Source of the DNA: an uncultured Cytophagaceae bacterium | GTDB taxonomy: Bacteria; Bacteroidota; Bacteroidia; Cytophagales; Microscillaceae | Reading direction: 5' to 3' | DNA length: 11,083 nt | Assembly: GCA_937899305.1 (NCBI GenBank) | Contig: CALDJV010000360.1 | Location: 1 to 11,083 of the forward strand | In this document: piece by piece, positions 1 through 6,654 of the stretch | Layout: each line of letters starts with the position of its first letter | Position numbering within the stretch: position 1 is the first letter of the stretch | Translations under genes and position numbers: made by a program | The notes under the pieces: model-generated | Database searches by the model: none | What the model was told of the DNA's origin: nothing | What the model saw: only the letters and a program-made list of their open reading frames with translations

Positions 1-273
1 ATCGAATGTCGAATAACGAAGGAAATGAGCTGTAGAATGATTGATGGAGATGTGTCAGCCCCTTCTTCAATTGTTGATCAAGGTTCGTTAATCATCATTT
101 TTCTACCAATTTAATGACATGGGCACAAAGGGCAACCGAACAGATAAGGGGGAAAACTGATTTCATCAGACCTTGCTTCAGTGTAAAAATAAAACCATAG
201 ATGCTGCATTTGGAAATGCAAGAAATAACTAAATTCGCCGTTAGAAGGTAGTTGTCAATCTAAATAGAAAAGT
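1..273. other. Gene-free left flank with a repeat-like start
   Basis: No credible complete gene is seen here. Frame 1 is open from the window edge to a TAA at 112-114. It encodes 37 residues with no recognisable domain, so it could be the tail of an upstream gene or chance. The first 26 or so bases (TCGAATGTCGAATAACGAAGG within them) resemble short intergenic repeats that I recall from Bacteroidota genomes; this is memory, not a search. The rest is ordinary AT-rich spacer leading into the gene at 274. Confidence 0.4.
205..220. promoter_or_regulatory. Perfect 7-bp palindrome upstream of the 274 gene
   Basis: TGCATTT-GG-AAATGCA is a perfect inverted repeat with 7-bp arms and a 2-base centre. 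It ends 53 bases before the ATG at 274. Its size and position would suit an operator for a dimeric regulator. The sequence TGCATTTG inside it is also one base away from the Bacteroidota -7 promoter consensus TAnnTTTG, but no matching -33 element is clear. A palindrome of this size can occur by chance. Confidence 0.25.
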
Positions 274-1008
274 ATGGATCGTATTTGTGCCTGGTTGTTT
301 GCATTAGGTTTGATCATAGGAGTGGTTCCTAGTCAGGCTCAATCTGGTAATACTCAACCAAAAAGCGCAGAAGCAGAAGAGGGAGCAGCCCAGGTATGGA
401 ATCGTTCCAAAGAGAAGGTCATCATTAAAAAAGCTCCTACTCAAACAATTACTTATACGGTTAGAAAAATCGAAGCATCTCCAGTAGAAAAAATTGATCC
501 CCACCTTTTTAACCCTAAAATACACCACAAACCAAAATCTAAAGAAATCAAGAGGCTGAGTTTCAGAAAAAAACGACAACCTCCGCGTCCAATGGGTAAA
601 CGGATGAGAAGCCGACCTGCTATGGAATGGCCTGCTTGGTTGATAGATTTGAATCTTTTTACGGTAGGTATATTCTTTTTGATTTTCTTTGGAGGAATTG
701 TAGGGCTCTACTTTTTACTGAGTCCTGAGATCTTACTTTCATTCTATCAATTGTTATTGTTGGCGGCAGCCTTTTCAGGAACATTATTTTGGTACCTGAT
801 TCTTGGTACCGAGCAAGGTTTTGATGTGGCCACCTGGAAATTTTTCTTCAAGATGGGTTGGCTGAGCTTTCCATTAATTTTCGGTATCTACTTTGGATTT
901 AGGTTACTATTTAATTCACCACTGATGATTCCGTTTCTACAATTATTATTGATTGGATTCTTAATAGGCTTGGTGTTTCTACTTGCTTCATTTATTATTA
1001 ATTGGTAG
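274..1008 (+). CDS. Unrecognised membrane protein with signal peptide and C-terminal four-helix region
   Basis: This is a 244-residue protein of no family I recognise. Residues 1-23 form a signal peptide (hydrophobic 6-18, then PSQAQS, with probable cleavage after Ala22). Residues 24-80 are a polar stretch. Residues 82-113 are strongly basic and proline-containing, with many Lys and Arg. Residues about 127-149, 153-177, 192-212 and 218-241 are four predicted membrane helices reaching almost to the C-terminus (IINW). The likely topology is a periplasmic basic N-terminal segment followed by an inner-membrane bundle. The start is the first ATG after an in-frame TAG at 265-267. It stands alone and converges on the ABC permease. 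No catalytic motif is visible, so I assign no function. The reading frame itself is convincing because of the signal peptide and helices. Confidence 0.8.
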   Translation: MDRICAWLFALGLIIGVVPSQAQSGNTQPKSAEAEEGAAQVWNRSKEKVIIKKAPTQTITYTVRKIEASPVEKIDPHLFNPKIHHKPKSKEIKRLSFRKKRQPPRPMGKRMRSRPAMEWPAWLIDLNLFTVGIFFLIFFGGIVGLYFLLSPEILLSFYQLLLLAAAFSGTLFWYLILGTEQGFDVATWKFFFKMGWLSFPLIFGIYFGFRLLFNSPLMIPFLQLLLIGFLIGLVFLLASFIINW

Positions 1009-1013
1009 GTTTT
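998..1013 (+). repeat. Left copy of a 16-base perfect direct repeat
   Basis: TTAATTGGTAGGTTTT occurs here, spanning the TAG stop of the 274 gene, and again at 2257-2272 in the same orientation. The two copies bracket the repeat-rich spacer and the wzm-like gene. An exact 16-base match within 11 kb is not expected often by chance, although low GC content makes it likelier. Confidence 0.5.
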
Positions 1014-1193
1014 ACTTTCAAGTCCACAGTCGACGGTCCATAGTCGACAGTAGCGCAAAGCGAAACAATTGATTGAGTAAAAAGTTAAAAACAGATCCTT
1101 CCTTCGTCAGGACAAGAGTGAAAAGTGGACATCTCGCGTAACCATTTAGCCATAGAGCAATGAGCCGAAGGCGGAACAATGTAACAATAGAAG
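1009..1193. repeat. Composite intergenic repeat-like spacer between convergent genes
   Basis: The space between the two convergent genes holds no ORF but several patches that look like dispersed Bacteroidota intergenic repeats. These are a GTCGAC-containing tandem (1022-1051), two similar blocks (AGCGCAAAGCGAAAC near 1052 and GAGCCGAAGGCGGAAC near 1163), a stretch beginning CAGATCCTTCCTTCGTCAGG, and an ACCATTTAGCC...AACAATGTAACAAT stretch. That they are dispersed repeats is from memory. A 6-bp inverted repeat TGTAAC/GTTACA (1180-1198, 7-base loop) overlaps the permease stop codon and may help end transcription. No T-run terminator is seen for either gene. Confidence 0.45.
1022..1051. repeat. 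Tandem 14-mer with GTCGAC cores
   Basis: Two consecutive units, GTCCACAGTCGACG and GTCCATAGTCGACA, match at 12 of 14 positions and are followed by a further GT. Each carries the palindrome GTCGAC. They start 14 bases after the stop codon of the upstream gene. The repeat structure is seen directly. That it belongs to a genome-wide repeat family is recalled from related genomes. Confidence 0.6.
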
Positions 1194-2024
1194 TTACACA
1201 ATATCTGCTATGGTTTGTTCGGCCCTTCGGAAATACCACCAACTTAAGATAAAGAGTACAACGGCAATGCTGATCGAAAGATAGACATAAGGTGAAATAG
1301 GCCCTCCAATCAGAGTCCAGCGAAACCCTTCTACTATTCCTGCCATTGGATTGCAATAGTACAATGGATGGTAGGTTATTGGGATTAATTGAGATGGGTA
1401 GGCAATGGGAGTAAGGTAGAAACCGATTCGCAAGCCAAACTTGGCAATGGGTTGAAAATCTCTAAATTGCACTGATAAAGCACTCAAGCCAATAGACAGA
1501 CCCAAAGAAGCAACCACCAAAGCCAAAAACCATAGGGGTAAAAACCATAAATTGTAAGATGGCGTGTATTGGTACCAAAGAAGAATACCTATCATCAATA
1601 ATAAATTGACCAAGAGATCGATAGATACGACAATGGCTTTGGATAAAGGCAATATGATTTTGGGAAAGTAAACCTTCGTAACCAAGTTTTGAGCATTGAG
1701 TATGGATTCTCCTCCTTGGGTGACCAATCCTGAGAAATAATTCCAAGCAAATAGCCCGGCAAAGGCAAATACCGGGTATGGAACCCCGTTGGTGTCTACT
1801 CGCATGGCCAGCCCAAATACCAGACTAAATATAAGTAGTGCAGTGAGAGGCTGTATGACAAGCCACACTAAACCCAGGTAAGTTTGAGCATAGCGGACTT
1901 TGAGATCACGGTAAGTCAGTGTCCAAAGTAAATCACGATAAGCCCAAACCTCCCGAATATACTGATAAAATGGAGGTATTTGGTTTTTAATTATTTTCCT
2001 GGGGACCGTATTTTTCTGATTCAT
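1194..2024 (-). CDS. wzm: ABC-2 type permease of a polysaccharide/O-antigen exporter (Wzm-like)
   Basis: This 276-residue protein is the membrane half of an inner-membrane ABC exporter that moves lipid-linked polysaccharide (O-antigen, capsule or teichoic-type polymer) to the periplasm. The length suits the Wzm/KpsM/TagG family. The N-terminal amphipathic segment carries RDLKVRYAQTYLG (residues 39-51). Helices lie at roughly 51-73, 83-103, 128-150, 158-185, 195-212 and 246-264. NLVTKVYFPKIILPLS (113-128) fits the cytoplasmic coupling region that meets the ATPase. VQFRDF (185-190) and NPMAGIVEGFRW (225-236) are family-typical. The C-terminus (EQTIADIV) is intact. The first ATG fits the family start, with no Shine-Dalgarno, as is usual in this phylum. 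The ATPase gene (wzt), normally adjacent, is not found on either side within the window. The symbol is by family resemblance; the exported polymer is unknown. Confidence 0.88.
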   Translation of the reverse strand: MNQKNTVPRKIIKNQIPPFYQYIREVWAYRDLLWTLTYRDLKVRYAQTYLGLVWLVIQPLTALLIFSLVFGLAMRVDTNGVPYPVFAFAGLFAWNYFSGLVTQGGESILNAQNLVTKVYFPKIILPLSKAIVVSIDLLVNLLLMIGILLWYQYTPSYNLWFLPLWFLALVVASLGLSIGLSALSVQFRDFQPIAKFGLRIGFYLTPIAYPSQLIPITYHPLYYCNPMAGIVEGFRWTLIGGPISPYVYLSISIAVVLFILSWWYFRRAEQTIADIV

Positions 2025-2212
2025 TCAATAGTTAAGTGAAGCGAAAAAGATGAATTAGGCCAATATTACAAAATATCTTGTTGTTAGACGAGTTTAAAAA
2101 ATCTGTGAACAGCAGTGTAACCGAGTCTACAGCTTGCTGTGACGAGCTCAACATAGTTAATTGACGCTGTTTTTTGGGAAGTATCACCACAAAAGATAAG
2201 ATATAATGGTAC

Positions 2213-2253
2213 AAGTTATTTTAGTAGGTTCACTAAAAAGGGCCAAATAACTT
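2213..2253. repeat. Nested inverted repeat upstream of the permease gene
   Basis: An outer pair, AAGTTATTT (2213-2221) and AAATAACTT (2245-2253), is a perfect 9-bp inverted repeat. Inside it, TTTTAGT (2219-2225) and ACTAAAA (2232-2238) form a perfect 7-bp hairpin with a 6-base loop. The two share three T residues, so the structure would be a stem with a one-sided bulge (AGGGCC and neighbours) or two alternative folds. It lies about 190-230 bases upstream of the permease ATG. It could be a cruciform, an RNA element in a long leader, or a regulator site. Confidence 0.45.
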
Positions 2254-2256
2254 CGC

Positions 2257-2272
2257 TTAATTGGTAGGTTTT
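2257..2272 (+). repeat. Right copy of the 16-base perfect direct repeat
   Basis: This is identical to 998-1013 (TTAATTGGTAGGTTTT), in the same orientation. It begins four bases after the nested inverted repeat at 2213-2253. With the left copy it encloses about 1.24 kb containing the composite repeat spacer and the whole wzm-like gene. Confidence 0.5.
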
Positions 2273-2698
2273 TCAAATATTTCATACAAATGTAACATTA
2301 ACGAATGAGTTAATATGAATAAAATTAGAGGGAATAGAAATAATAAGAAGGGAATATTTGGCTTTTATTTTTTAAGAGACTTAGATAGTTTGATTTTTCA
2401 TAGATTGATACAACAAATGTATTAGGTTTTGTCCTTGAAAAAGAATAAAATATTACTGTTATAAATATCTGGTATTCAATTTAATAGATGTTAATTGAAT
2501 GTTAAGATAAGTTTAAAGTAATAATTTGAAAAAGTTAGACAAAATTTATAATATTCTTCCAAAGAAAACGGACTAGTTCTAGAATATTCTTTTAAAATAT
2601 TTGTTTTTATGTTTCTTAAAAAATACTTTAGTTGATGTAATCCAAAGATTATATTGATCTTTAATCATCTGAATTTTATACACTTAAATTACTTAATA

Positions 2699-2762
2699 TC
2701 AATAACTTACATACTCAAAACTATTTAATATTCACGTAAAATGCTTTTGTGTAAGTTATTGA
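2699..2762. repeat. Perfect 13-bp inverted repeat with 38-base spacer
   Basis: TCAATAACTTACA (2699-2711) and TGTAAGTTATTGA (2750-2762) are exact reverse complements. A G-U and an A-U pair can extend the stem inward to about 15 pairs. The spacer is AT-rich and uncoded. No T-run follows on the plus strand, so it is not a standard terminator. No clear target-site duplication flanks it, so a miniature transposon is not supported either. It is the strongest simple inverted repeat in the gene-free region. Confidence 0.55.
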
Positions 2763-2867
2763 AAAACAACAAGTTAGATTTTAGGATTTGTTGAATACTT
2801 TGGACGAACGAAATGATGGTTCAACGAAACGGTTTATATGGTAAAAAACTACTTTCACTTCTCAATG

Positions 2868-2887
2868 TTTGAAACACAAGTTTCAAA
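2868..2887. repeat. 8-bp hairpin TTTGAAAC-ACAA-GTTTCAAA
   Basis: A perfect 8-bp inverted repeat with a 4-base loop sits about 350 bases upstream of susC. A G-U pair could extend the stem by one. The size fits a regulator half-site pair or a small RNA hairpin. No T-run follows. Confidence 0.4.
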
Positions 2888-3145
2888 TCTTCTCATATAA
2901 CATATAATTAACAGTATTTCGGAGAATTAACTAAAAGTAAGTTTTTAGGTAATACTTCTGTGTTGCATCTCAACTGTGTAAGTTAGATCGCTACCTGGGT
3001 GAAGTATGTATAAACTACACCAATGTGTTTGGTTCCGTAAAAAACCATCCAATTCTGAATATAACGATATCACTAATACTATATTAAAATTAAGAATTTT
3101 GAATCCTGATAATTTGCTAAGCATTATTTATTGACAAAGTCTCAA

Positions 3146-3191
3146 ATATCTCTGCCTTAATACAAGCCCTCTTGTTGGGAAAGCAGGATAT
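3146..3191 (+). promoter_or_regulatory. Bulged leader hairpin before the susC-like gene
   Basis: ATATC (3146-3150) pairs with GATAT (3187-3191). After a single bulged T (3151), CTGC (3152-3155) pairs with GCAG (3183-3186). A C/A mismatch and two further U-A pairs follow. At the apex, ACAAG (3162-3166) pairs with CTTGT (3171-3175) around a CCCT loop. The result is one extended hairpin of about 16 pairs ending 48 bases before the susC-like ATG. If transcription starts upstream, this would be a structured 5' leader that could control translation or mRNA stability. There is no run of T after it, so it is not an obvious terminator or attenuator. Confidence 0.4.
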
Positions 3192-3239
3192 AGAGCTTTA
3201 TTGATATATTTTATGGTAAAACCAATTAAGTAACAATTT

Positions 3240-6200
3240 ATGAAAAGTAAACTTTTACTCACTTTAATGTTTTTAGTGGGACTAAGTGCTTACGCTTTCT
3301 CTCAAGTTACTGTTTCTGGTACAGTAACAGATAACAGCGGTAGCCCACTTCCAGGGGTGAACGTGATTGAGAAAGGTACTTCCAATGGTGTAGCAACTGA
3401 TGCCAATGGTAAGTTTAACCTGAACGTAAGTAATGGTTCTACCCTTATTTTCTCATTTGTAGGTTTTCAGCCAAGAGAAGTAAAAGTAGTTGGTGGTGTA
3501 ACCGACCTTGGAAATATCAAACTAGCTGAAGAAGGTTCTTTGAACGAGGTAGTAGTAACTGCACTCGGGGTAGAGCAGAGCAAAGACCAAACAGGTAGTG
3601 CTGTGACTCAGGTATCTCCTAAATCATTGGTATCTTCTGGAGAGCCACAATTATTGAATCAGTTGGCTGGTAAAGCGGCTGGGGTACAAATTATTTCTAG
3701 TAGTGGTAGTGATCCTGGAGCTGGTGCTAAAATCCAGATTCGTGGAGCCAACACCATTATAGGTAATAGCCAACCTTTGTTCGTAATTGATGGGGTTCCT
3801 GCTTATAACACTACTGCTCAAGGTACTTCGGCTTCTACTGCTGGTACTGTACAGCAAAGTCGTTTGAACGATATCAACCCTAACGATATTGAGTCAATGC
3901 AAGTATTGAAAGGTTCATCTGCTGCGGCATTGTACGGAGCACGTGCCTTGAACGGAGTTGTTTTGATTACTACTAAAAGTGGTAAAGCCAATAAGAGAGG
4001 ATTTACCATTACTTTAAATTCTAGTGTTTCTATCGATGTATTGAACCGTAAAGTGAATTTGCAAGAATCATACGGTGGTGGTAACAACGGTTTATTCCAA
4101 TTTACTCCTGGTGGTGGTAGAAGCTGGGGTGACCGTATCTCTGATCGTTCAGGTGGCAATGATAACTTCATTACTGATCCTAATGCAGCTGGCTATCAGG
4201 GTAGATTTGTAGCCAACGATGGTAAAACATATTACGCTATTGAAAACGGTAATGATGCCAACCCAAGTGGTGGTAAAAACGACCGTACTGTATATAGCTT
4301 GTGGGATAACTTATTCCAAACTGGGGTAACCTGGAACAACAGTGTGAGCATCAGTAGTGCTGACCAAAAAGGTAATTTCTACATGAGTTTTTCTAGAGTG
4401 AACCAAGATGGTATCATTCAAGGAAACAGTTCCCTTGCCAGAAACACAGCTCGTTTGAACGCAACTCGTTATTTAGGTAAAATCCTTACCGTGAGCGCTC
4501 GTGCTACTTATGCCAAAACCATTGGTAATGCTGCTCAGCGTGGTTCAAACATTTCTGGTATTTTATTAGGAGGATTGCGTACTCCAGCTGATTATGATAT
4601 TAGAGGATATACTGGTACTTATTTTGATGCAAGTGGCATTCCATTTACCGATCGTCAGAGAGCATACCGTAACCCATTGGGCGCACGTACATTCTCAATT
4701 TATGACAACCCACTTTGGATCACCAATAGAATCTTGAACGAAACTGATGTAGATCGTTTCTTAGGAACCTTGGAATTCGGAGCAGATATTTTACCTTGGT
4801 TGAATGTGACTTGGAGAACTGGAGTTGACTTCTTCTCTGATCGTCGTTCTGACTTCTTCCCAACTTTGGCTTCTACCAATGCGGGTGGAGCATTCAACTT
4901 GACTAATCTTCGTAACACGCAGTTCAACTCAGATTTGATTGCCCGAGCAAGTTTCAAGGTCAATGACAATATCTCAGGTACTGGATTGATTGGTATTGGT
5001 GCCAACGAACGTATAGCACAGTCAAACTTTAACCAAGTGACTACCTTTGTAAACCCATTGTCTCCTCCTCAGTTGTCAAACAGTGCAGCTACCGCTCGAA
5101 CTCCAAGCTCTAACCTATCTGTAGTTCGTAACGTTGGATACTATGCTCAGGCAAACGTTGGTTTCTACGATATGGTATTCTTGAATGCAGGTGGTCGTTA
5201 TGAAGAATGGTCTACTGTGGAAAAAGGTTTCTTCTTCCCAAGTGTAGATGTGGCTTTCCAATTCAGCAAATTATTGCCTAAGAACGATATCTTTACTTTT
5301 GGTAAGTTGCGTGGTGCCTGGGGACAAGTGGGTAACGCAGCTGGTCCTTATACCAACCAAGCGCCTTTCTTTGACAATGCAATCATTGACGATGCTGGAT
5401 GGGGTAGTAACTTAAATCCGGCTGCTTATGGTGGAGGTTCTCGTCAAAGCAACACGGCACTTGCCAACCTTGAGCCTGAGATCAAAACTGAGTTTGAAGT
5501 TGGGGTAGATACTCGTTTCTTCAAAGATCGTTTGAGCGCAAGCTTGACCTACTACAATAACACTACCAGTAACTTGATTCAAGCAATTAATGTAGCGCCT
5601 TCTACTGGTTTCTTGGCTAGAAACGCAAACGCGGCTGAGATTCAAAACCGAGGGGTAGAATTTGAAGTTTCTGGGGTTGCAGTAAAAGCAGGTGATTTCA
5701 GCTTGACTTTGAACGCCAACTATTTCCGTAACGTAAACTTGGTGAAAACTTTGGTTGGAACTGAGCAAATCTTCTTAGGTGGATTTACTGGAACTTCTTC
5801 TGCTGCGGTAGAAGGTTTCCAATTAGGAACCATTTGGGCAACTGCTTGGGACAAAAACGATGATGGTTCATTGATTTTAGACGCAAACGGATTCCCTACG
5901 CAAGCGGCTGCACCAAGAGCAATTGGTGATCCTAATGCAGAGTACAGAATTGGTTTTGGTGCGACTTTCCGTTACAAAAACTTCTCATTGAATGTATTGG
6001 TTGACCACAGCGCGGGTGGTGAAATTTGGAATGGTACTAAAGGTGCTTTGTATTTCTTTGGAAGACATGCAGATCAAGACCATACTGTTACTTTGACTGC
6101 TGCTGAAGCTTCATCACTTAAAACTTGGTTTGGTGGTCGTACAGTAGACGAGTTGATTGATATTGGTTTCTATCCATCTGCTAACCGTAATGCTGATGGT

Positions 6201-6572
6201 AGTGTTAAATTCCGTGGTAAAAAAGCCGATTTTGGTGGAGGTACAGTATTATTAGATGAGTTGTGGTATCGTGCAGGTCCTGGTAGTGGATTTACCGGAC
6301 CAAGTGAGCAGTTTATTGAAGATGCTACTTGGACTCGTTTGAGAGAGTTGAGTCTTTCTTATACTTTGAACAGCAAAGGATTCCAAAGTGCTACTGGATT
6401 GCAAAACATTGTATTTACGGTAACTGGTCGTAACTTGTTCTTGTGGACTGACTACGATGGTATTGACCCTGATACTAACTTGACCGGAGCTGGATTGAAC
6501 GCAATTGGTTTGGATTATTTCAACAACCCAGCTACTCGTTCATTTATCTTTAGTATGAAAGCTACTTTCTAG
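3240..6572 (+). CDS. SusC/RagA-family TonB-dependent outer-membrane transporter
   Basis: This 1110-residue protein is the barrel half of a SusCD import complex, taking an oligosaccharide or other polymer-derived nutrient across the outer membrane using TonB energy. Residues 1-21 are a signal peptide (cleavage before Gln22). Residues 24-98 form a CarboxypepD-regulatory-like beta domain (VSGTVTDNSGSPLPGVNV). LNEVVVTALG (101-110) is the likely TonB box. The plug spans about 116-250 and includes QPLFVIDGVPAYN and the SusC signature YGARALNGVVLITTKSG (232-248). The remainder is the barrel, ending in a terminal Phe (KATF) as expected for Bam-dependent insertion. There is no STN signalling domain, so control through an ECF sigma/anti-sigma pair is unlikely. 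Arg codons are almost only CGT and AGA, which suggests high expression. The substrate cannot be inferred; no enzyme gene accompanies it. Confidence 0.95.
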   Translation: MKSKLLLTLMFLVGLSAYAFSQVTVSGTVTDNSGSPLPGVNVIEKGTSNGVATDANGKFNLNVSNGSTLIFSFVGFQPREVKVVGGVTDLGNIKLAEEGSLNEVVVTALGVEQSKDQTGSAVTQVSPKSLVSSGEPQLLNQLAGKAAGVQIISSSGSDPGAGAKIQIRGANTIIGNSQPLFVIDGVPAYNTTAQGTSASTAGTVQQSRLNDINPNDIESMQVLKGSSAAALYGARALNGVVLITTKSGKANKRGFTITLNSSVSIDVLNRKVNLQESYGGGNNGLFQFTPGGGRSWGDRISDRSGGNDNFITDPNAAGYQGRFVANDGKTYYAIENGNDANPSGGKNDRTVYSLWDNLFQTGVTWNNSVSISSADQKGNFYMSFSRVNQDGIIQGNSSLARNTARLNATRYLGKILTVSARATYAKTIGNAAQRGSNISGILLGGLRTPADYDIRGYTGTYFDASGIPFTDRQRAYRNPLGARTFSIYDNPLWITNRILNETDVDRFLGTLEFGADILPWLNVTWRTGVDFFSDRRSDFFPTLASTNAGGAFNLTNLRNTQFNSDLIARASFKVNDNISGTGLIGIGANERIAQSNFNQVTTFVNPLSPPQLSNSAATARTPSSNLSVVRNVGYYAQANVGFYDMVFLNAGGRYEEWSTVEKGFFFPSVDVAFQFSKLLPKNDIFTFGKLRGAWGQVGNAAGPYTNQAPFFDNAIIDDAGWGSNLNPAAYGGGSRQSNTALANLEPEIKTEFEVGVDTRFFKDRLSASLTYYNNTTSNLIQAINVAPSTGFLARNANAAEIQNRGVEFEVSGVAVKAGDFSLTLNANYFRNVNLVKTLVGTEQIFLGGFTGTSSAAVEGFQLGTIWATAWDKNDDGSLILDANGFPTQAAAPRAIGDPNAEYRIGFGATFRYKNFSLNVLVDHSAGGEIWNGTKGALYFFGRHADQDHTVTLTAAEASSLKTWFGGRTVDELIDIGFYPSANRNADGSVKFRGKKADFGGGTVLLDELWYRAGPGSGFTGPSEQFIEDATWTRLRELSLSYTLNSKGFQSATGLQNIVFTVTGRNLFLWTDYDGIDPDTNLTGAGLNAIGLDYFNNPATRSFIFSMKATF

Positions 6573-6588
6573 TTAGCATTTGTCGGTT

Positions 6589-6615
6589 AGAGAAAGGATA
6601 TCACATCCTTTTTCT
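6589..6615 (+). promoter_or_regulatory. Hairpin in the susC-susD intergenic space
   Basis: AGAGAAAGGAT (6589-6599) pairs with ATCCTTTTTCT (6605-6615) around a 5-base ATCAC loop, giving 11 pairs with one G-U. It lies in the 82-base gap between the two genes. The T-run is inside the right arm and only five long, so full termination is doubtful. A partial terminator or an mRNA processing/stability element that sets the SusC:SusD ratio is the more reasonable reading. Confidence 0.5.
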
Positions 6616-6654
6616 ATTCAACATTCAATGAATTAAAAATTTGATATAGAAATT

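Larger units (their letters stand above)
2025..3239. other. 1.2-kb AT-rich gene-free region between divergent genes
   Basis: No credible coding sequence is visible on either strand. The only short open frame near the left end (2032-2214, minus) has no recognisable features and is treated as chance. Base composition is clearly more AT-rich than the flanking genes. The block contains inverted repeats at 2213-2253, 2699-2762, 2868-2887 and 3086-3100, a cluster of short palindromes at 2572-2597 (ACTAGT, TTCTAGAA, AGAATATTCT, TTTTAAAA), seven occurrences of AAGTTA or its complement, and a bulged hairpin at 3146-3191. It must contain the promoters for the divergent wzm-like and susC-like genes, but I cannot place either with confidence. 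Confidence 0.6.

Noticed and set aside
1..114. C-terminus of an upstream gene in frame 1
   Set aside because: The frame is open for only 37 codons, begins in repeat-like sequence, and the residues match no family I know; it cannot be separated from chance.
2032..2214. 60-codon minus-strand open frame upstream of the permease
   Set aside because: No recognisable motif, AT-rich spacer composition and no initiation context; it also ends just before the permease start, so it is better read as leader sequence.
2287..2294. Minus-strand TACATTTG matching the -7 element TAnnTTTG before the permease
   Set aside because: No TTG-type -33 element is found at the expected distance, and it would imply a 260-base leader. 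A single 6-position match is easily chance in AT-rich DNA.
2699..2762. Miniature inverted-repeat transposon
   Set aside because: Only 64 bases long, and no target-site duplication is visible on the flanks (AATA versus AAAA). A genome search for copies would be needed.
3131..3154. TTGACA followed by TATCTCTG as a susC promoter
   Set aside because: The spacing is much too short for the Bacteroidota -33/-7 pair, and the second element has a mismatch and sits in the hairpin arm.
2025..3239. CRISPR array or tRNA gene in the long spacer
   Set aside because: There is no set of regularly spaced near-identical repeats, and no cloverleaf with a T-loop GTTCRA motif or CCA end could be found by eye.
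3651..4171. Minus-strand open frames inside the susC-like gene, with similar ones inside other genes
   Set aside because: They are opposite-strand shadows of a clearly real transporter gene and encode low-complexity sequence with no family resemblance.
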